64,000 bases of DNA from Aspidapion aeneum (taxonomy: Eukaryota > Arthropoda > Insecta > Coleoptera > Brentidae), in assembly GCA_963576565.1 (NCBI GenBank), contig OY755042.1, positions 8,146,372 to 8,210,371 of the forward strand, written 5' to 3'. A model generated the notes under the pieces. It did no database searches. It worked only from the letters and a program-made list of their open reading frames with translations, and was not told the DNA's origin. Below, in pieces: positions 24,481-35,765 of this stretch. The first letter of the stretch is position 1. Every line of letters starts with the position of its first letter. A program made the translations under genes and the position numbers.

Positions 24481-24905
24481 ATAGATAGTTAGTTAGACAG
24501 AACATCTGAAGCTAAATAAAAGCGTGTAAAAATTAATTTTAGTTAAAAAAATAAACCATATGTCAAAAATTTAGCAAGTGTTTGACATATGTCATTTTTG
24601 ACTAAGGAAAAATCATTCAACTTTGCTAATTCTAACGTTACTATCAGATCAACATTAACGGAGATAGTTATTAAGTAAAGTATTGTCAATCACCCGGTAC
24701 ATGACAAATGTTAACTTTTTTAACATTTTTAAAAAAATCTGTTTTTTTTTTAACGAGATGTCTTGTTTTGTCCGGGTTTCTTCGTTTACTTCCGACAAAA
24801 AAAAAACAAAAATGCATTTTCTTCATTGTTTCGGCCGCCATCCTTGAAAAGTAAATAAATCGAATTTTCTAATATTAATTTAATTTATAACTAACTTAAA
24901 GTTAG
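24481..24905. other. Spacer inside the 3.8 kb fold-back element
   Basis: Contains a small palindrome around ACATATGTCAAAAA at 24555-24600. Nothing coding. Confidence 0.4.
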
Positions 24906-24907
24906 TT

Positions 24908-25622
24908 AAAATACTCTGCCAATCTATGGGCACCTAAGCTCACACTAGGTACTATAGTTATAGTGTACGTCTGAGCTAATATAACTAAAAACTGAAATAT
25001 ATTTTATTCAATTCCAGACTCAATTACCTTTCGTTTGATAGCACACAAGCCATGTTTTGACGTAAACTCTAATTTTTAAAATCTACCCCCACCCTTTTTT
25101 TAAAACTAAAATATATTTTGTTTAACTCCAGACTCAATTACCTTTCGTTTGATATCACACACGCCATATTTTCACTTAAACTCTAATTTTTGACATCTAC
25201 CCCCACCCTTCTTTTTTAAATAACTTGAAATTCATTTTGTTTAACTCCAGACTTAATTACCTTTCGTTTGATATCACACACGCCATATTTTCACATAAAC
25301 TCTCATTTTTGAAATCTACCCCCACCCTTTTATTTGGCTTGTGTTCAGTGGATTTTGTTCATTTTTAAATAGGACCATCTCGACCCAAGACCCAACCTAG
25401 ATACCAAATTTCATTTAAATCGGACAAGCGGTTTTTGAGTTATACGGGTTGGTCGTTACAGACAGACATACAGACAGACAGACGGCGAGACAAAAAAGTT
25501 TCAAAATCATCTGAAACGCAAAGATATATAAAAATTTTTGAAATTGCAACTTTTTTTTTCTCGAAAAAATTAGGATCACCATAGCTCACACTACTATAGT
25601 ATAGTAGTAGTGTGAGCTAAAA
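24908..25622 (-). repeat. AGCTCACAC hairpin-ended element, copy 6
   Basis: TACTCTGCCAATCTATGGGC at the left, hairpin at 24936-24977, CTTTCGTTTGAT units, a short (GACA)n run at 25460-25482, and the right hairpin at about 25583-25618. Confidence 0.85.
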
Positions 25623-25936
25623 TTAAAGGAACTATCGAAAAAGAAACGATTTTTTTTAAATGTAGCCGCCATTATGTTTTGAAGTGACAGGTATCAATTT
25701 TTTTTAGTTTTAAATTGAGTAGGTTCGGTTAAAGCAAATCCATCAAAATTAATTTATTTCGACTAAAACAAGGAATTCATTTTTTTCTAAACTTTAAATC
25801 GGGGATCCTCGAATGAAAATTTAGCTTTGGGTCATAGTCATAGTCATAATCTATTTATCTTACTATTTGATAATAATAATAATACCGTACCTTGGATCTA
25901 ACCTCTCAAAAAGTTAAAAAATAATATTGGAACAAA

Positions 25937-26402
25937 GGTGGCCCTGATTGGTTCAGTGGGCGAGGTGTCCGATTGCCAATCAGAGGGTGTGTGGTTCAAA
26001 TCCCATGCCTGCCACTACAAACTCGAACCTACTCTCCGTTTGTGAATACAGATTTACCGAAAGTAGGGGTAAAGCCTGTCTTGGGCGAAGTTTGGGCATC
26101 AACGAAGTAGGCAAAGTTGATGATGAATTCAAGACCGTGGTTCGGAAGTCACGTTAAGCCGGTGGTCCCGTGTTAAGAGCGTAGATGGCGCTAGCACGAT
26201 AAAGACCCCTGTGTTCGACAAAGAGCATCAGACAAAATTAAACCCTCCATGAGAAAAGAAAATTGCCTACCATGGGGGTCTATATGTGTATGAATGTGAG
26301 TGTGTTGTGATTGTCCAAATCAGAAATCAGAGCATTAAGTTGCAGACTGTGGCTAGATGGCCTTAAATGCATAGGCCAACCAAACCGAAATATGAATGAA
26401 TG
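25937..26402 (+). mobile_element. tRNA-derived SINE with 14-bp target duplication
   Basis: The head has a polymerase III A box (TGGTTCAGTGGGCGAGG, about 25949) and a B box (GGTTCAAATCC, about 25992) with tRNA-like spacing. A tRNA-unrelated body follows, and the tail is a short (TGAA)n at 26393-26402. AATATTGGAACAAA flanks it at 25923-25936 and 26403-26416. The right duplication overlaps the exon 7 splice donor. It is antisense to the chromodomain gene. Confidence 0.85.
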
Positions 26403-26417
26403 AATATTGGAACAAAC

Positions 26418-26576
26418 CTGTGTGCGCTTTTTCAGTGACGCAACTTTAGCGTTTCCAATTTTTGATACATATTGGACGGATTGACCGGCGGTGATCCAAG
26501 CGCTCTTTTCTTGTTGTGGCAGTTTGCACCATTTTTGGTAGAGTAGCCATGGGCGCGGAGGTTTGTCCCCACATTC
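26418..26576 (-). CDS. Exon 7 of chromodomain gene: Trp-rich module (residues 415-467)
   Basis: The acceptor TTATTCAG|GAATGT is at 26577/26576 and the donor ACACAG|GTTTGT at 26418/26417. It is exactly 53 codons, phase 0 to phase 0: ECGDKPPRPWLLYQKWCKLP, then a segment with two more aromatic positions and a basic end (ASLKKRTQ). With exon 6 it could form one Trp/Cys-rich domain. A SINE is inserted at the donor, and its target duplication carries intron bases +2 to +15, so the splice site survives. Confidence 0.82.
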
Positions 26577-26885
26577 CTGAATAACACAAAAACTTTTTTG
26601 GTCAGAGGTTTAGGTCTAAAAGTATCACTTGTTTAGAGAGTTATCGCAAAGCTAATAGTGGGGACACGGACGCTGAGTGACAAAATCAGGGACTTGTATG
26701 GATTTTCACGTACCGTGTTGAAAATTGGTACAGAGGTAATAGCATGGGGGAATTCGCGGGTGATAATCAGTGTACATTTTTCTGGGAATCGTACGGGAAT
26801 CACCTGGGAATCACTGGAAATCACCTAGGAATCGCTGGGAATCACTGGCAATCACGTGGAAATCACTGGGAATCATTGACATTTT
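26577..26885. repeat. GGGAATCACT minisatellite
   Basis: Degenerate 10-11 bp units (GGGAATCACC, TGGAAATCAC) fill 26770-26880 in intron 6. The rest of the stretch has nothing recognised. Confidence 0.7.
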
Positions 26886-26954
26886 AAGAATATGAACACA
26901 TATTGTATTTTACTGCTACAATCTATTCTAGCTGTGCGTAGTTGTCAGTGCTTG

Positions 26955-28087
26955 TACAGGGTGATTTTTTATAATTGAAAGATCGCTATAACTCGGTTAT
27001 TATTGGGAGTAGAAAGTTCAAACAAAAACTGTTCGGTTTGGTAAATTATGGCCACTTTAGACCCACCATTAGTATTTTTTATAGGTTATAATATACAGGG
27101 GGCGACAATCAGATCAATTTTTTAAACACCCTATATATTTTTGTATTTTTAAGTTCCGCAAAAAATTAGCTTTACAGATATATGTAACACTATGGCTCTA
27201 TCTTTGTTAGTTTTCGAGATATTGACGATTGAAATTCCGAAAATTAGCAAATTTTAAATAGGTATACGGGGCGGAGTATTTAACGTATAGACTGTAAATA
27301 ACAAACTGAAACAATATTGACTGACAGTTTGATAAATATAAATAATCATCTTTGTCAATTTTCATAGAAATTTAAAATCAAAAGACGACAATTTTTTTCA
27401 TGTTTTAAATCCATAAATAAATAAAAATTAACGTAACAAATGTTCAAACCTATCACCAATAACTTCAACATTTTTGAAACCGAACAACTCGTTTTTTTCG
27501 TTCCACAGACGATGTTTCACGAAATTTTCTATATATCCTAAGAATTGTGGATATATTAGGACATTGTCGGGCTGGATACAGTTCTCGATATTCTCTCGCA
27601 GTAGCAGTGGCATTTTTATTATTTTTCGCATATAATAAAAGTATCTCTTGCTTTTCTGCATTGGAATAAAGCAACATTGTTGATAAACATTTAAAATTTG
27701 GCACTGACAATGTCATTAGGTATCCACACATCTTAATATTGTTTGTGACTTGTCACAGGAAATACTCCGCACCGTATTTAAAATTTTCTAATTTTCGGAA
27801 TTTCAATCGTCAATATCTCGAAAACTAACAAAGATAGAGCCATAGTGTTACATATATCTGTAAAGCTAATTTTTTGCGGAACTTAAAAATACAAAAATAT
27901 ATAGGATGTTCCCTTTAAAAAAATTGATCTGATTGTCGCCCCCTGTATATTATAACCTATAAAAAAATACTAATGGTGGGCCTAAAGTGGCCATAATTTA
28001 CCAAACCGAATAGTTTTTGCTTGAACTTTCTACTCCCAATAATAACCGAGTTATAGCGATCTTGCAATTATAAAAAATTACCCTGTA
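26955..28087. mobile_element. Fold-back element with ACAGGGTG ends (1.13 kb)
   Basis: Arms of about 300 bp: left TACAGGGTGATTTTTTATAA, CGCTATAACTCGGTTATTAT and TTTTCGAGATATTGACGATT. The right arm is their reverse complement, ending ACCCTGTA at 28087. The centre holds a short transposase-like open frame on the minus strand. Confidence 0.9.
27428..27731 (-). pseudogene. Transposase N-terminal helix-turn-helix fragment (DUF4817-like)
   Basis: The frame from 27731 contains YSNAEKQEILLLYAKNNKNA, then TAREYRELYP, P-NISTILRIYRKFRET and SSVERKKR. This matches the pattern of the HTH domain at the start of insect transposon proteins (Y-x-E-x-x-D/E-LLYGxxxxNxxxAxxxYxxRFP ... RLRETGSV). It stops at 27465 after about 88 codons; a second frame (to 27428) continues GDRFEHLLR. 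No DDE catalytic domain follows, so it cannot encode a whole transposase. Confidence 0.6.
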
Positions 28088-28369
28088 TATTAAACGAACT
28101 AAATAAGAAGATAAAATAAAAAGAAAAATATATGTTTCTGACCATTCCAAGCGAAAATTCAAATTAATGTAGGTATCCGTCAGCAGACTTGTGGGAAAAG
28201 AAAACTAACAATACTTTTAATGGCCAACTTAGAAATAAACATAAAATAATTTTTATTTTAATCGCAATATTGTATATTTTTTAGATTTTTGGTAGTCATA
28301 AAAAAAATGTGAAATAAACTTATCTTTAGGGTCGTATTCATAAACATTTTCAGAATTTTTCTGATTAGT

Positions 28370-29020
28370 TTTTGTCTTTCCTGAAATTCTTTAAACTTTT
28401 CCAGCGCACTTCAAACATTTCTTAAACATTTCCAGACTTTTTCCAAAAATTTCCAAACGTTTCCTCAACTTTTCCAGAGTTTTCCATATTTTTCGTGAAC
28501 ATTTTCAGACTTTTTCTTAACAATTTCAGACTTTTCCATACTTTTTCGAATCTTTTTCTAAGTATTCCATAATTTTCCTTAACATTTCCAAACTTTTCCA
28601 GAATTTTTTCAATTTTTTGCAGGATATTTCCAGACATTTCCATACTTTTTCTAAACTATTCCGGACTTTTCTAAAAAATTTCTAGTATTTTTCATACTTT
28701 TTCTAAACATTTCCAGGTTTTTCCTGAACATTTCCAGAGATTTTCAGAATATTTTTCGAGTTTTTCAAGATTTTTCCTGAAGATTTCCAGAACATTTCCT
28801 AAATTTTCCATACTTATTCTAAATATATCCAGGCTTTTCCAGAACATTTTGAGTTTTCTAAACTTTTTCTAAACATTCCCAGACTTTTTCTAAACTTTAG
28901 CATAGTCTTCCTGACCATTTCCCGAGTTTTTGTGGCTTTTCCTAAACATTTACAGACTTTTCCTAAAATGTTCCAATTTTTTCCTGAACATTTCTGGACT
29001 GTTTCTGAACTTGTCAACGA
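28370..29020. repeat. Degenerate TTTCCAGACTTTTTC minisatellite
   Basis: About 650 bp of loosely repeated 14-22 bp units (CATTTCCAGACTTTTTCTAA). The Lys-rich minus-strand open frames here (KSLKMFTKNMENSGK) are repeat artefacts. Confidence 0.85.
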
Positions 29021-29489
29021 AAAAAATGTCTTTAAAAATAAAAGGAACTCTATCAGATTGTAAAATATGATTGTTATCGCTATGTGGTTCCAACATATGA
29101 TGGTTTTAGTAGCACCATCACCTTATATTTTCCAGCATACCAAAGAAATGTTTATCATACTTAACTGACTTTCTTAGAAATTTAACTTCATATTCTTTAT
29201 CCTTTTTCAATAATACTTTATGTAATGATTATTTTTCTTTTAATCAGTAACATCCATAAATTCAATCAAAATAAAATACATTATACACAAGCTTCATACA
29301 TAACCTACAAAAGTAAACTTGCTCATAAAATTCCGACAAACAGATTGTTTTTATACTATTAGTTTTAAAGAGAAAACTGGGGTGTGCAAAAAATTAAAAT
29401 ATTTAAAAGAACTTCCTTAAAACTTAGTTTACCTAAAACTATACGTGTAACTCTACCATTTCAGGGCGGTAATTTTTAGGTTATGATGA

Positions 29490-29893
29490 TGATGATTCAT
29501 GTCAGTGGGCCTTGCAGCCCTTCCACTGCGATCACCAGTGGGTCTATGAGGCTCAGTTTTGAGTGGTTTCTCAGCACTGTATGCCTATCCCCCAAAAAGG
29601 CCAGCTCAGTTTGGGTTCTTCTGAATCAAGCTGAGGTTTACCGAAAGTGTTTCGTCATCCTTCATACAGAGTCTACATTCGGCCTCTTCTGTTAGTCCCA
29701 TTCTGGGCAGTCGACAGTGACCCGTAAAAAGACTAGTCACTACACGTATTTCCTGTCTGGTAAGTCCAATGATGTTCCTGGCTCTCTTTCTACAAGGTCC
29801 TTTAATGAACTCTTTAGAGTGAGCCAGTTCTGGTATATTTATCCAGTATTGTTCGAAGCTTGTACCCAATTCGATAGCTTTTTTTAGGACTAA
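29490..29893 (-). pseudogene. Non-LTR retrotransposon RNase H tail fragment
   Basis: The minus-strand frame reads LKKAIELGTSFEQYWINIPE, ... SKEFIKGPCRKRARNIIGLT and RQEIRVVTSLFTGHCRLPRM, then GLTEEAECRLCMKDDETL. The TGHxxL...C..C pattern is the usual end of RNase H-bearing non-LTR polyproteins. Frame is lost after about 29640, where another frame carries DRHTVLRNHSKLSLIDPL. It is fused by chance to the intron reading of exon 6. Confidence 0.75.
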
Positions 29894-30082
29894 AGGAAGA
29901 AAAATAAAATGAAAATTATAACTTTGAGAATTTAAAACAAAGCTATTCTCCATCCATTTTAAAATGGTTGATTGTATGATATCCCCAGGGCTTTTTAAGG
30001 TTATACTCTCTGTCTGATTGTGGAACACTTTCCCACACACCACTGCGCTACAGATGACGAATACCAGGCTAAGGTTACTTAC

Positions 30083-30276
30083 CCTTAAATAACGAACTTT
30101 CCAAAGTGAAAAGCCCCACACTTGAGGCTTGCCCTCGCTTTCGCAATATGGTAAGACACTAGATACGTCGGTACATCGCCCGTTTTTGTGATCCTGAAGT
30201 TCTTCGATCAAGTAGAATGTTAGGTGACAGCCGCCACACACTAACACGTCAAGTTTTCTGATTTCTTCCTGCGCCA
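30083..30276 (-). CDS. Exon 6 of chromodomain gene: C2HC finger-like segment (residues 350-414)
   Basis: The acceptor TTTTTCAG|TGGCGC is at 30277/30276. The incoming C plus TG gives Leu, then AQEEIRKLDVLVCGGCH. Cys363, Cys366, His379 and Cys384 have C-x2-C-x12-H-x4-C spacing, which would suit zinc. Downstream is the motif KPQVWGFSLWK. The best donor is AAGG|GTAAGT at 30083/30082. A weaker one directly after the Lys codon (AAA|GTTCGT, 15 bp earlier) is in the same phase, so both keep the frame. I do not recognise the family. Confidence 0.82.
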
Positions 30277-30450
30277 CTGAAAAAAAAGCAATAGATTAAA
30301 TACAAGAAGAAATTTCCTTTAAACCCCAAAAATTATATAAGGTCAAGTGGGGTAAGTGGGTGCTAAAAATCTAAAAATGTAAAAGGTTGACTTTAAGATC
30401 ATGTAACTTTTACAAAAAAAAAAGATTGTCTTCATTCTTGGATAGGAAAT

Positions 30451-32297
30451 CCCAAGTAACATTATTACCACTCAAGGTTTTATTAATTTGGTTCCTAGGT
30501 TATTTAGAGGGTGCTGTTATGGGTTTTAGGATCAATTTGGCTACATAAAGGTAATTTATATTACCAATTACCTAAAGGAGTGTTATACAACCAAAAAGTA
30601 ATTTATAAAGGGAGTATAATAAAACTAATATTCCTTCTGTTCCTTTTAGATACTTTTTGTTTTATTGATTTTTGTTTTATAAAGATGGTCTTATAAAACC
30701 ATTTTACCTAAAGTTTTTAAAAAGAAATAAATATAAACTTTGGTCATTTAGTTTTTTTCATTACTTTAGGTCATCACAAAAGTGTTTTATAATAGAGCTA
30801 TAAGGTTATCTTATATCCTTTTGTTTTTATAGTTACCAGTAGTTTAAAAGTAAATATGATTAGATAGGCGGCCATATAGAACCTAGTTTCCTTAAGGTTT
30901 TTAAGAGTGGTAAATATAAACTTTAGACTTTTGGTTTTTGCCATTATTTTTAGGCATTTCAAAAAGGTTTTATAGGAAGGCTTAAAGGTAAACTTAATTC
31001 TTATGTATTTATAGTTACCCATAGCTGTATATTAAATATTATTTAAATAGGCGGCCATATAAAACCTTGTTTCCTTAAGGGTTCTAACAGAAGTTAGTAA
31101 ATACTTTCGTGTTTTATTTTTTTAGAAATTTCTTGTAAAAATAATAGATATACCTAGGTACAGATTGGTACCTACCTATTGCAAGATTGATTATTTAAAG
31201 CCCAATAATTAATAATTGTTGAGTTTCCGTCCTCCTGGGTAGGACACCCAGGCCTAGATAAGGCCTATTTAGACGACCAATATAAGAGGTTGCCCTCCAA
31301 CCTGCAGGCACAACGAATATCATTGCACTGGCCCTCTCGATTGTGTCGAAATTGCACGAAAAAAACATTTAAAAGTGTTCAATTATACGCTTTTAAACAC
31401 TTTAAAAACAAATACAAAAAATTTAAGTGAGGTTATGTTGACTATGTTTACATTGTTCTTTTTTGTTGGTTTCATAAGGGCACTCAAAAATCCTAGTTGC
31501 GATACAGTAACAAATAAAACCAAGTGACCACTATAAAACCATAATGGCGTATATAAATTTATTTAAAAAATATTGTAAAGAGAAAATATTTATCTAGTCG
31601 TTTTAGCAGTGTTTTTTAACAATAATTTTACTTTAATTTTGATTTATGTAAACCAAACAGACTTTTTTAATGGTGAATAGTGTAAATGATTTTTTTTTAA
31701 TTTTAAATATTTGTTAAATATTTGTTATTTTGTTATCAAAAAACTATTAAAAAGCATTCTTGAGGTGGCGCGCTTATTTTGAGAGCTTTTCAGATACGAT
31801 TTTATCAGAAAAGTAAAAACGTGATAAAATAATTTTGGGACTTTGACATTTTTGGCAATTTTGTGACCTAAATTATTTTATATAGCCATTGTGAATCTAA
31901 AATATCGCCATAGCTTTTATAGGAAAGCTTCTTTACTCTAAAGGTATTATGGTATTCAACAGAATCGCCAGGATACCAAATTACCAAATCTAGTTTTATA
32001 ATAGGATAGAGGACGTTTCTGAGTTGCTTTTAGAACCTGGCATAATAGCTTTAGGCTCTAAAAGGTTCTATACTGGTGGAACCGCTAGAGGGCGAAGCTG
32101 GAGTTTATTTCTTATAGTTTTATAGTGAGTTTAATACATAGGTTGCCACCACCAATTGGGAGTCCCATTTAGGAGGTCTAAGGGGTATATAAGGGTAATG
32201 GGAACGTGCTCGCGACCAAACATTGAAACTAATGGTTTTAAGGAAAGGCGCTGGCAACCTTTTAGCTTCTGCTATAAATAAAGAAATGTTACTTGGG
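30451..32297. mobile_element. CCCAAGTAACATT-ended DNA transposon, copy 2 (1847 bp)
   Basis: Same termini and interior as copy 1, flanked by AT on both sides. Differences from copy 1 are scattered substitutions and small indels (for example, a short block near 10150-10190 is missing here). Confidence 0.92.
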
Positions 32298-32831
32298 ATG
32301 GTTGGTTACGTTATTAATATACCCTGGCATTGTAGGTATTATCAATTCGATATTAAAAAATAAAGAAAAAAAAATAATTGCGGTATCTCCAACCCACTAG
32401 CCCCGGCTATTGGGGCAAGTGTTTCCTCTTGTTAAACCACATATACAAAGCATTGCATTTTGCTGAGGCAAGTGAATTTGTAATATGCAGTTTAAGCTAC
32501 AACATAGTTTTTGTAGATATAAAAAATTACTAAAAATACGGAGGCTATGACCTATTTAAATAAATGGATCTATGACAGATCTGATACCTTTCTAGCTAGC
32601 CTATTAGCACACTTCAAGTAAAGCTATGATAATCAGCCTTGAACACAGTTTTTTTAATATCTTAGTAACTAAAGCTCCTACGAAGTTTTTGGTTATAACA
32701 CAAATTATTGAGTCTACTATATTCCGAAAACTACCTATTGATGCAATGCTCCATTAAAAAGTTAGCATTTTTTAGCATTAATGGATTTTGACCAAAATCT
32801 AATCAGCTCGTTAGAATGTCAAACACTATTT

Positions 32832-34442
32832 TTCCCGAGGGGTAAACCGCGTGGGTATTTTGGTGTACAAATCTTGGGTATTAGGGTAATTGTTAGAGGA
32901 AATAGTGGGTATTAGAGGTATTAGTAGGAATTAGTGGGTATTAGAAGGGTATTAGATGTAATAGCCGGGGTATTAGAGGAATTAGTCTGGGTAATAGCTG
33001 TATTAGAATTATAAAAAAACATACGATTTTTCAAACTTATTTCCCTATTTACCACAGAACAAGTCCAATGTAACCTGGTATCTGGTACCTTTCGACGCGT
33101 ATCAATATGCTACAGTAGACTATGAGGATTTTTTATGGGAATCTCCTTATTAGTAGATACATATTAACGATTTGGCAACATTGCCTACACCTGTTGTGAA
33201 AAAAACCGTGCGTATCGAGGTGCGTATCCAGTGGTAAACTTTATGTTTTTTTTGTGGTGGCAGCGAAAAAAATAAGGTAAGTTATGTTCAGTAGAAGTGT
33301 CGGTGAGACTGATAATTGTCTATATGATTCATTTTTCATAATACTTTAATTTAAGTTGGCAATCGGCTAAAGTAATAAAGCGAGCCATAAAGTTAGGTTA
33401 TGTTAACTCCAATATTTTCATGCAGCACCGAGTGCAGCACGATTGCTATTTTTTTTTACAATGTTGCCAATAATAGTGTAATACAGGTAGTAATATGATT
33501 TTTCAAATTCAATTTTAAATTTTTCAAGGGGTCGAAATAAATTTTTGGTTTTTGATGATGTGGAAGTATAGTATCGGCAAAAAATTTTGAAAAATTTTTA
33601 TTGGCTAAATCGTCTTAAAATGGCCCAAAACGCGTAGAAAACCTATTTTCAGCAAAAAAAATTTTTGTGTCTGTCGGTCTATAGGTCTGTCGATCGGTGT
33701 GTCGGTCTGTTAGTTTACGCGTTAACTTTTGAATGAATTGAGCTATCGACTTGAAATTTGGCACATTGTTTAAAATATTGGTAAGTTTATAACCCTTTCT
33801 CATTCAAGGCAAGTAATAGAGTGTTTTTGGTCAGCACATTTGTCTCCAAAATCGTAGTTGTGGTTATTCTGAGTCGGCGCAATAGCGACCTGTCCCGTGG
33901 TTTTGTTTAATTACCACAAAGGACGTGGTTAATTACGGATCTTTAACGCTAACTTTATGAGAGTGGGTATGGTTACTTTACATTGACATTTCAACCAACC
34001 AAAACTGGAATCGTGTTCCAAATTCATATTTTTGTTATGTTTTGAACATTTTTGATTATTTTGATGAAAGTTTCAAACTATTTTTCTTGTAAAATGGTTT
34101 GCTTGCAGTTTTATGAAATGACAGTTCGTTATGTGGCGTGTCCAAAAACTGTGTTGTTCGTGACAAATAGTTATGGTTATTAACCACTAACATAACCACA
34201 ACTATAACGAAATTGACGTCTACATGTGCTGACCAAAAACACTCTAATAACTTTTTAACTGTGAAAAGTGGATTTTTTTCCAGAGATATTAGTGGGTATT
34301 AGTAGGCTCGAGTAGGTATTATTGGGTATTATTATGGGTATTGGAGGGTAATAGGGGTATTAGTTTAACAAATTCGGGTATTAGAGGTAAAATGAGGTAT
34401 TAGTGTACACAATTTTGGAGCGCGGTTTACCCCTCGATTTTT
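32832..34442. mobile_element. Fold-back element with GGGTATTAG minisatellite arms (1.6 kb)
   Basis: CGAGGGGTAAACCGCG near the left end matches CGCGGTTTACCCCTCG at the right end (34420-34436), and TGTACA follows inside each. Both arms are minisatellites (GGGTATTAG and variants at 32875-33005 and 34285-34405), in the same orientation, not inverted. A MITE (33817-34246) is nested inside. Confidence 0.65.
33817..34246. mobile_element. MITE with GTGTTTTTGGTCAGCACAT ends (430 bp)
   Basis: Inverted ends TAGAGTGTTTTTGGTCAGCA and its reverse complement at 34222-34246, 25 bp perfect. The insertion interrupts what looks like an older repeat. Confidence 0.85.
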
Positions 34443-34799
34443 CCTGAAAATAGGTTTAGCGGTTTAGGAGCTATCGTGTTACGGACAGAAAAAAAAACAC
34501 ACACAGACAGACGTCACGACGATATTGCTAGGATAGGTCAAAATACACCCAATTGACACATGTTCGGCGTTATCTCAAAAAAAATTTTTTGTCGAAAACA
34601 ACATCTTCTCTAGTCATTGCTGTGCGGGCTAGGAAGGTAAAAATTATGAGATTTACAAACAAAAATCAATGGAGTACAAAAGAAGTTGTTTCCTATTACA
34701 TATTGAAAATTAAATCAGAAAACTTAAACACAACTTCTTTAACCAAAACACTAGATTTAATTTAGTCCAAAGAATAACTGCACCAGTAACAAAAAAAAA

Positions 34800-35010
34800 G
34801 GTGTTATTTAGGCAAGCTTACTATGTCCCACTTGTCCCTGAGGGTCAGTACTCACTTGCCCCACTGACCGAAAAAGCGGGGCAAGTGGGTACTGACTTCA
34901 AAATTGGCTTCTTGCAATCTAAAAATCTGAAAAAAAAACCTAATTGGTAACTAAATTAAAAATATCCACTTACCGCAGAAACCCACTTACCCCACCTAAC
35001 CTTATCAAAT
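34800..35010. repeat. GTGGGGCAAGTGGG-rich inverted repeat
   Basis: Several copies of CACTTGCCCCACT and AAGTGGGGTAAGTGGG in both orientations. CCCACTTACCCCACCTAACC just beyond the exon 5 donor also matches, inverted, GGTCAAGTGGGGTAAGTGGG at 30339-30359. Confidence 0.5.
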
Positions 35011-35018
35011 TTACTTAC

Positions 35019-35231
35019 GTGCGATCAAAAATGGATCTCTAGATACTTCCGAGGAATCCAGCATTACATCGGGTAGCGTTTCTTTTTCAATTTTAACAGA
35101 TAGAGGCGCGGGACTCTGCTCTGGATATGGTGGTTCTGGCGGTTGCTCAATTTCTTGACCCGCGTGGTCGGTCTCCATGGGCTGCTCCGGTTCTACCGCT
35201 TCATTGTCTGCCCTTTCTGGTTCAGTTTCCC
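35019..35231 (-). CDS. Exon 5 of chromodomain gene (residues 279-349)
   Basis: The acceptor CTCTTACAG|GGGAAA is at 35232/35231 and the donor CGCAC|GTAAGT at 35019/35018. It is open from phase 1 to phase 1. The product is Pro/Glu-rich (EQPPEPPYPEQSPAPLSVKI) and ends SRDPFLIA. The acceptor lies inside a 49-bp tandem duplication, so a second copy of the same splice site sits 49 bp upstream. Using that copy would shift the frame to an early TGA. Confidence 0.8.
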
Positions 35232-35326
35232 CTGTAAGAGATTAGAAAGATAGTAGTACTACCCTGTTTACCAGATTCCCCTGTAAGAGATTAGAAAGAT
35301 AGTAGTACTACCCTGTTTAAATAAAT
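35229..35326. repeat. 49-bp tandem duplication spanning the exon 5 splice acceptor
   Basis: CCCCTGTAAGAGATTAGAAA starts at 35229 and again at 35278, and both copies extend to ACCCTGTTTA. On the minus strand each copy carries CTAATCTCTTACAG|GGG. Confidence 0.95.
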
Positions 35327-35469
35327 AAATAAATAGTATGTATTTTACTTCAACTAATTAATTTTCGAAAAATTTAATAAATTAAAATGCCGACTGAATT
35401 TATTTATCCAGTATCTCTAGCAAAGTTGGAACCATAATAATATGGAAAACTTTTTTATTGTTCATTTTA

Positions 35470-35765
35470 GGAACAAAAATCTGAGGGCACGGCAGTGCCT
35501 CGCCAAGTTCGCGCTGACGTACCATCTTTTCTTGAAACATTTCAGCTCATATTTGACCTATCTAAAACTCTACTTCGGAATGAGCTACATATCTCAAACT
35601 TTGCACAGTCGTAGACCTCCATAGACTTAACAACTCCTCCAAGTTTCATGGACTTCCATAAAGTAGTAAAGTAGTTACGAAATTTCAAAAAACGTCGAAA
35701 TTGCCACTCACTCATGTATACATCATCAAAATTCTTAATCACTCCAAGCACTGTTCATATGGGAA
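35470..35765. repeat. Dispersed repeat, inverted copy at 49745-49975
   Basis: Shared blocks include GCGCTGACGTACCATCTTTT, ACATTTCAGC and AACGTCGAAATTGCCACTCA. The open frames on both strands have no recognisable product. Confidence 0.7.

Larger units (their letters stand above)
22001..25826. mobile_element. Fold-back element, about 3.8 kb
   Basis: The left arm starts AGCTAAATTTTTATTCGAGG (22001) with TGACACCTGTCACTT and GGCGGCTTT further in. The right arm has AGCCGCCATTATG, GAAGTGACAGGTATC and ends GGATCCTCGAATGAAAATTT then AGCT (25826). Each arm is about 190 bp. The interior holds a smaller inverted-repeat element, a 125-bp array and AGCTCACAC copy 6, all nested. Confidence 0.75.

Noticed and set aside
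23249..24481. Possible CRISPR-like array because of regular repeats
   Set aside because: Units are 125 bp, diverged and without unique spacers of fixed size; the genome is eukaryotic. It is an ordinary tandem repeat.
25937..26010. Functional tRNA gene
   Set aside because: A and B boxes are present, but no acceptor stem or complete cloverleaf could be drawn; it is the head of a SINE.
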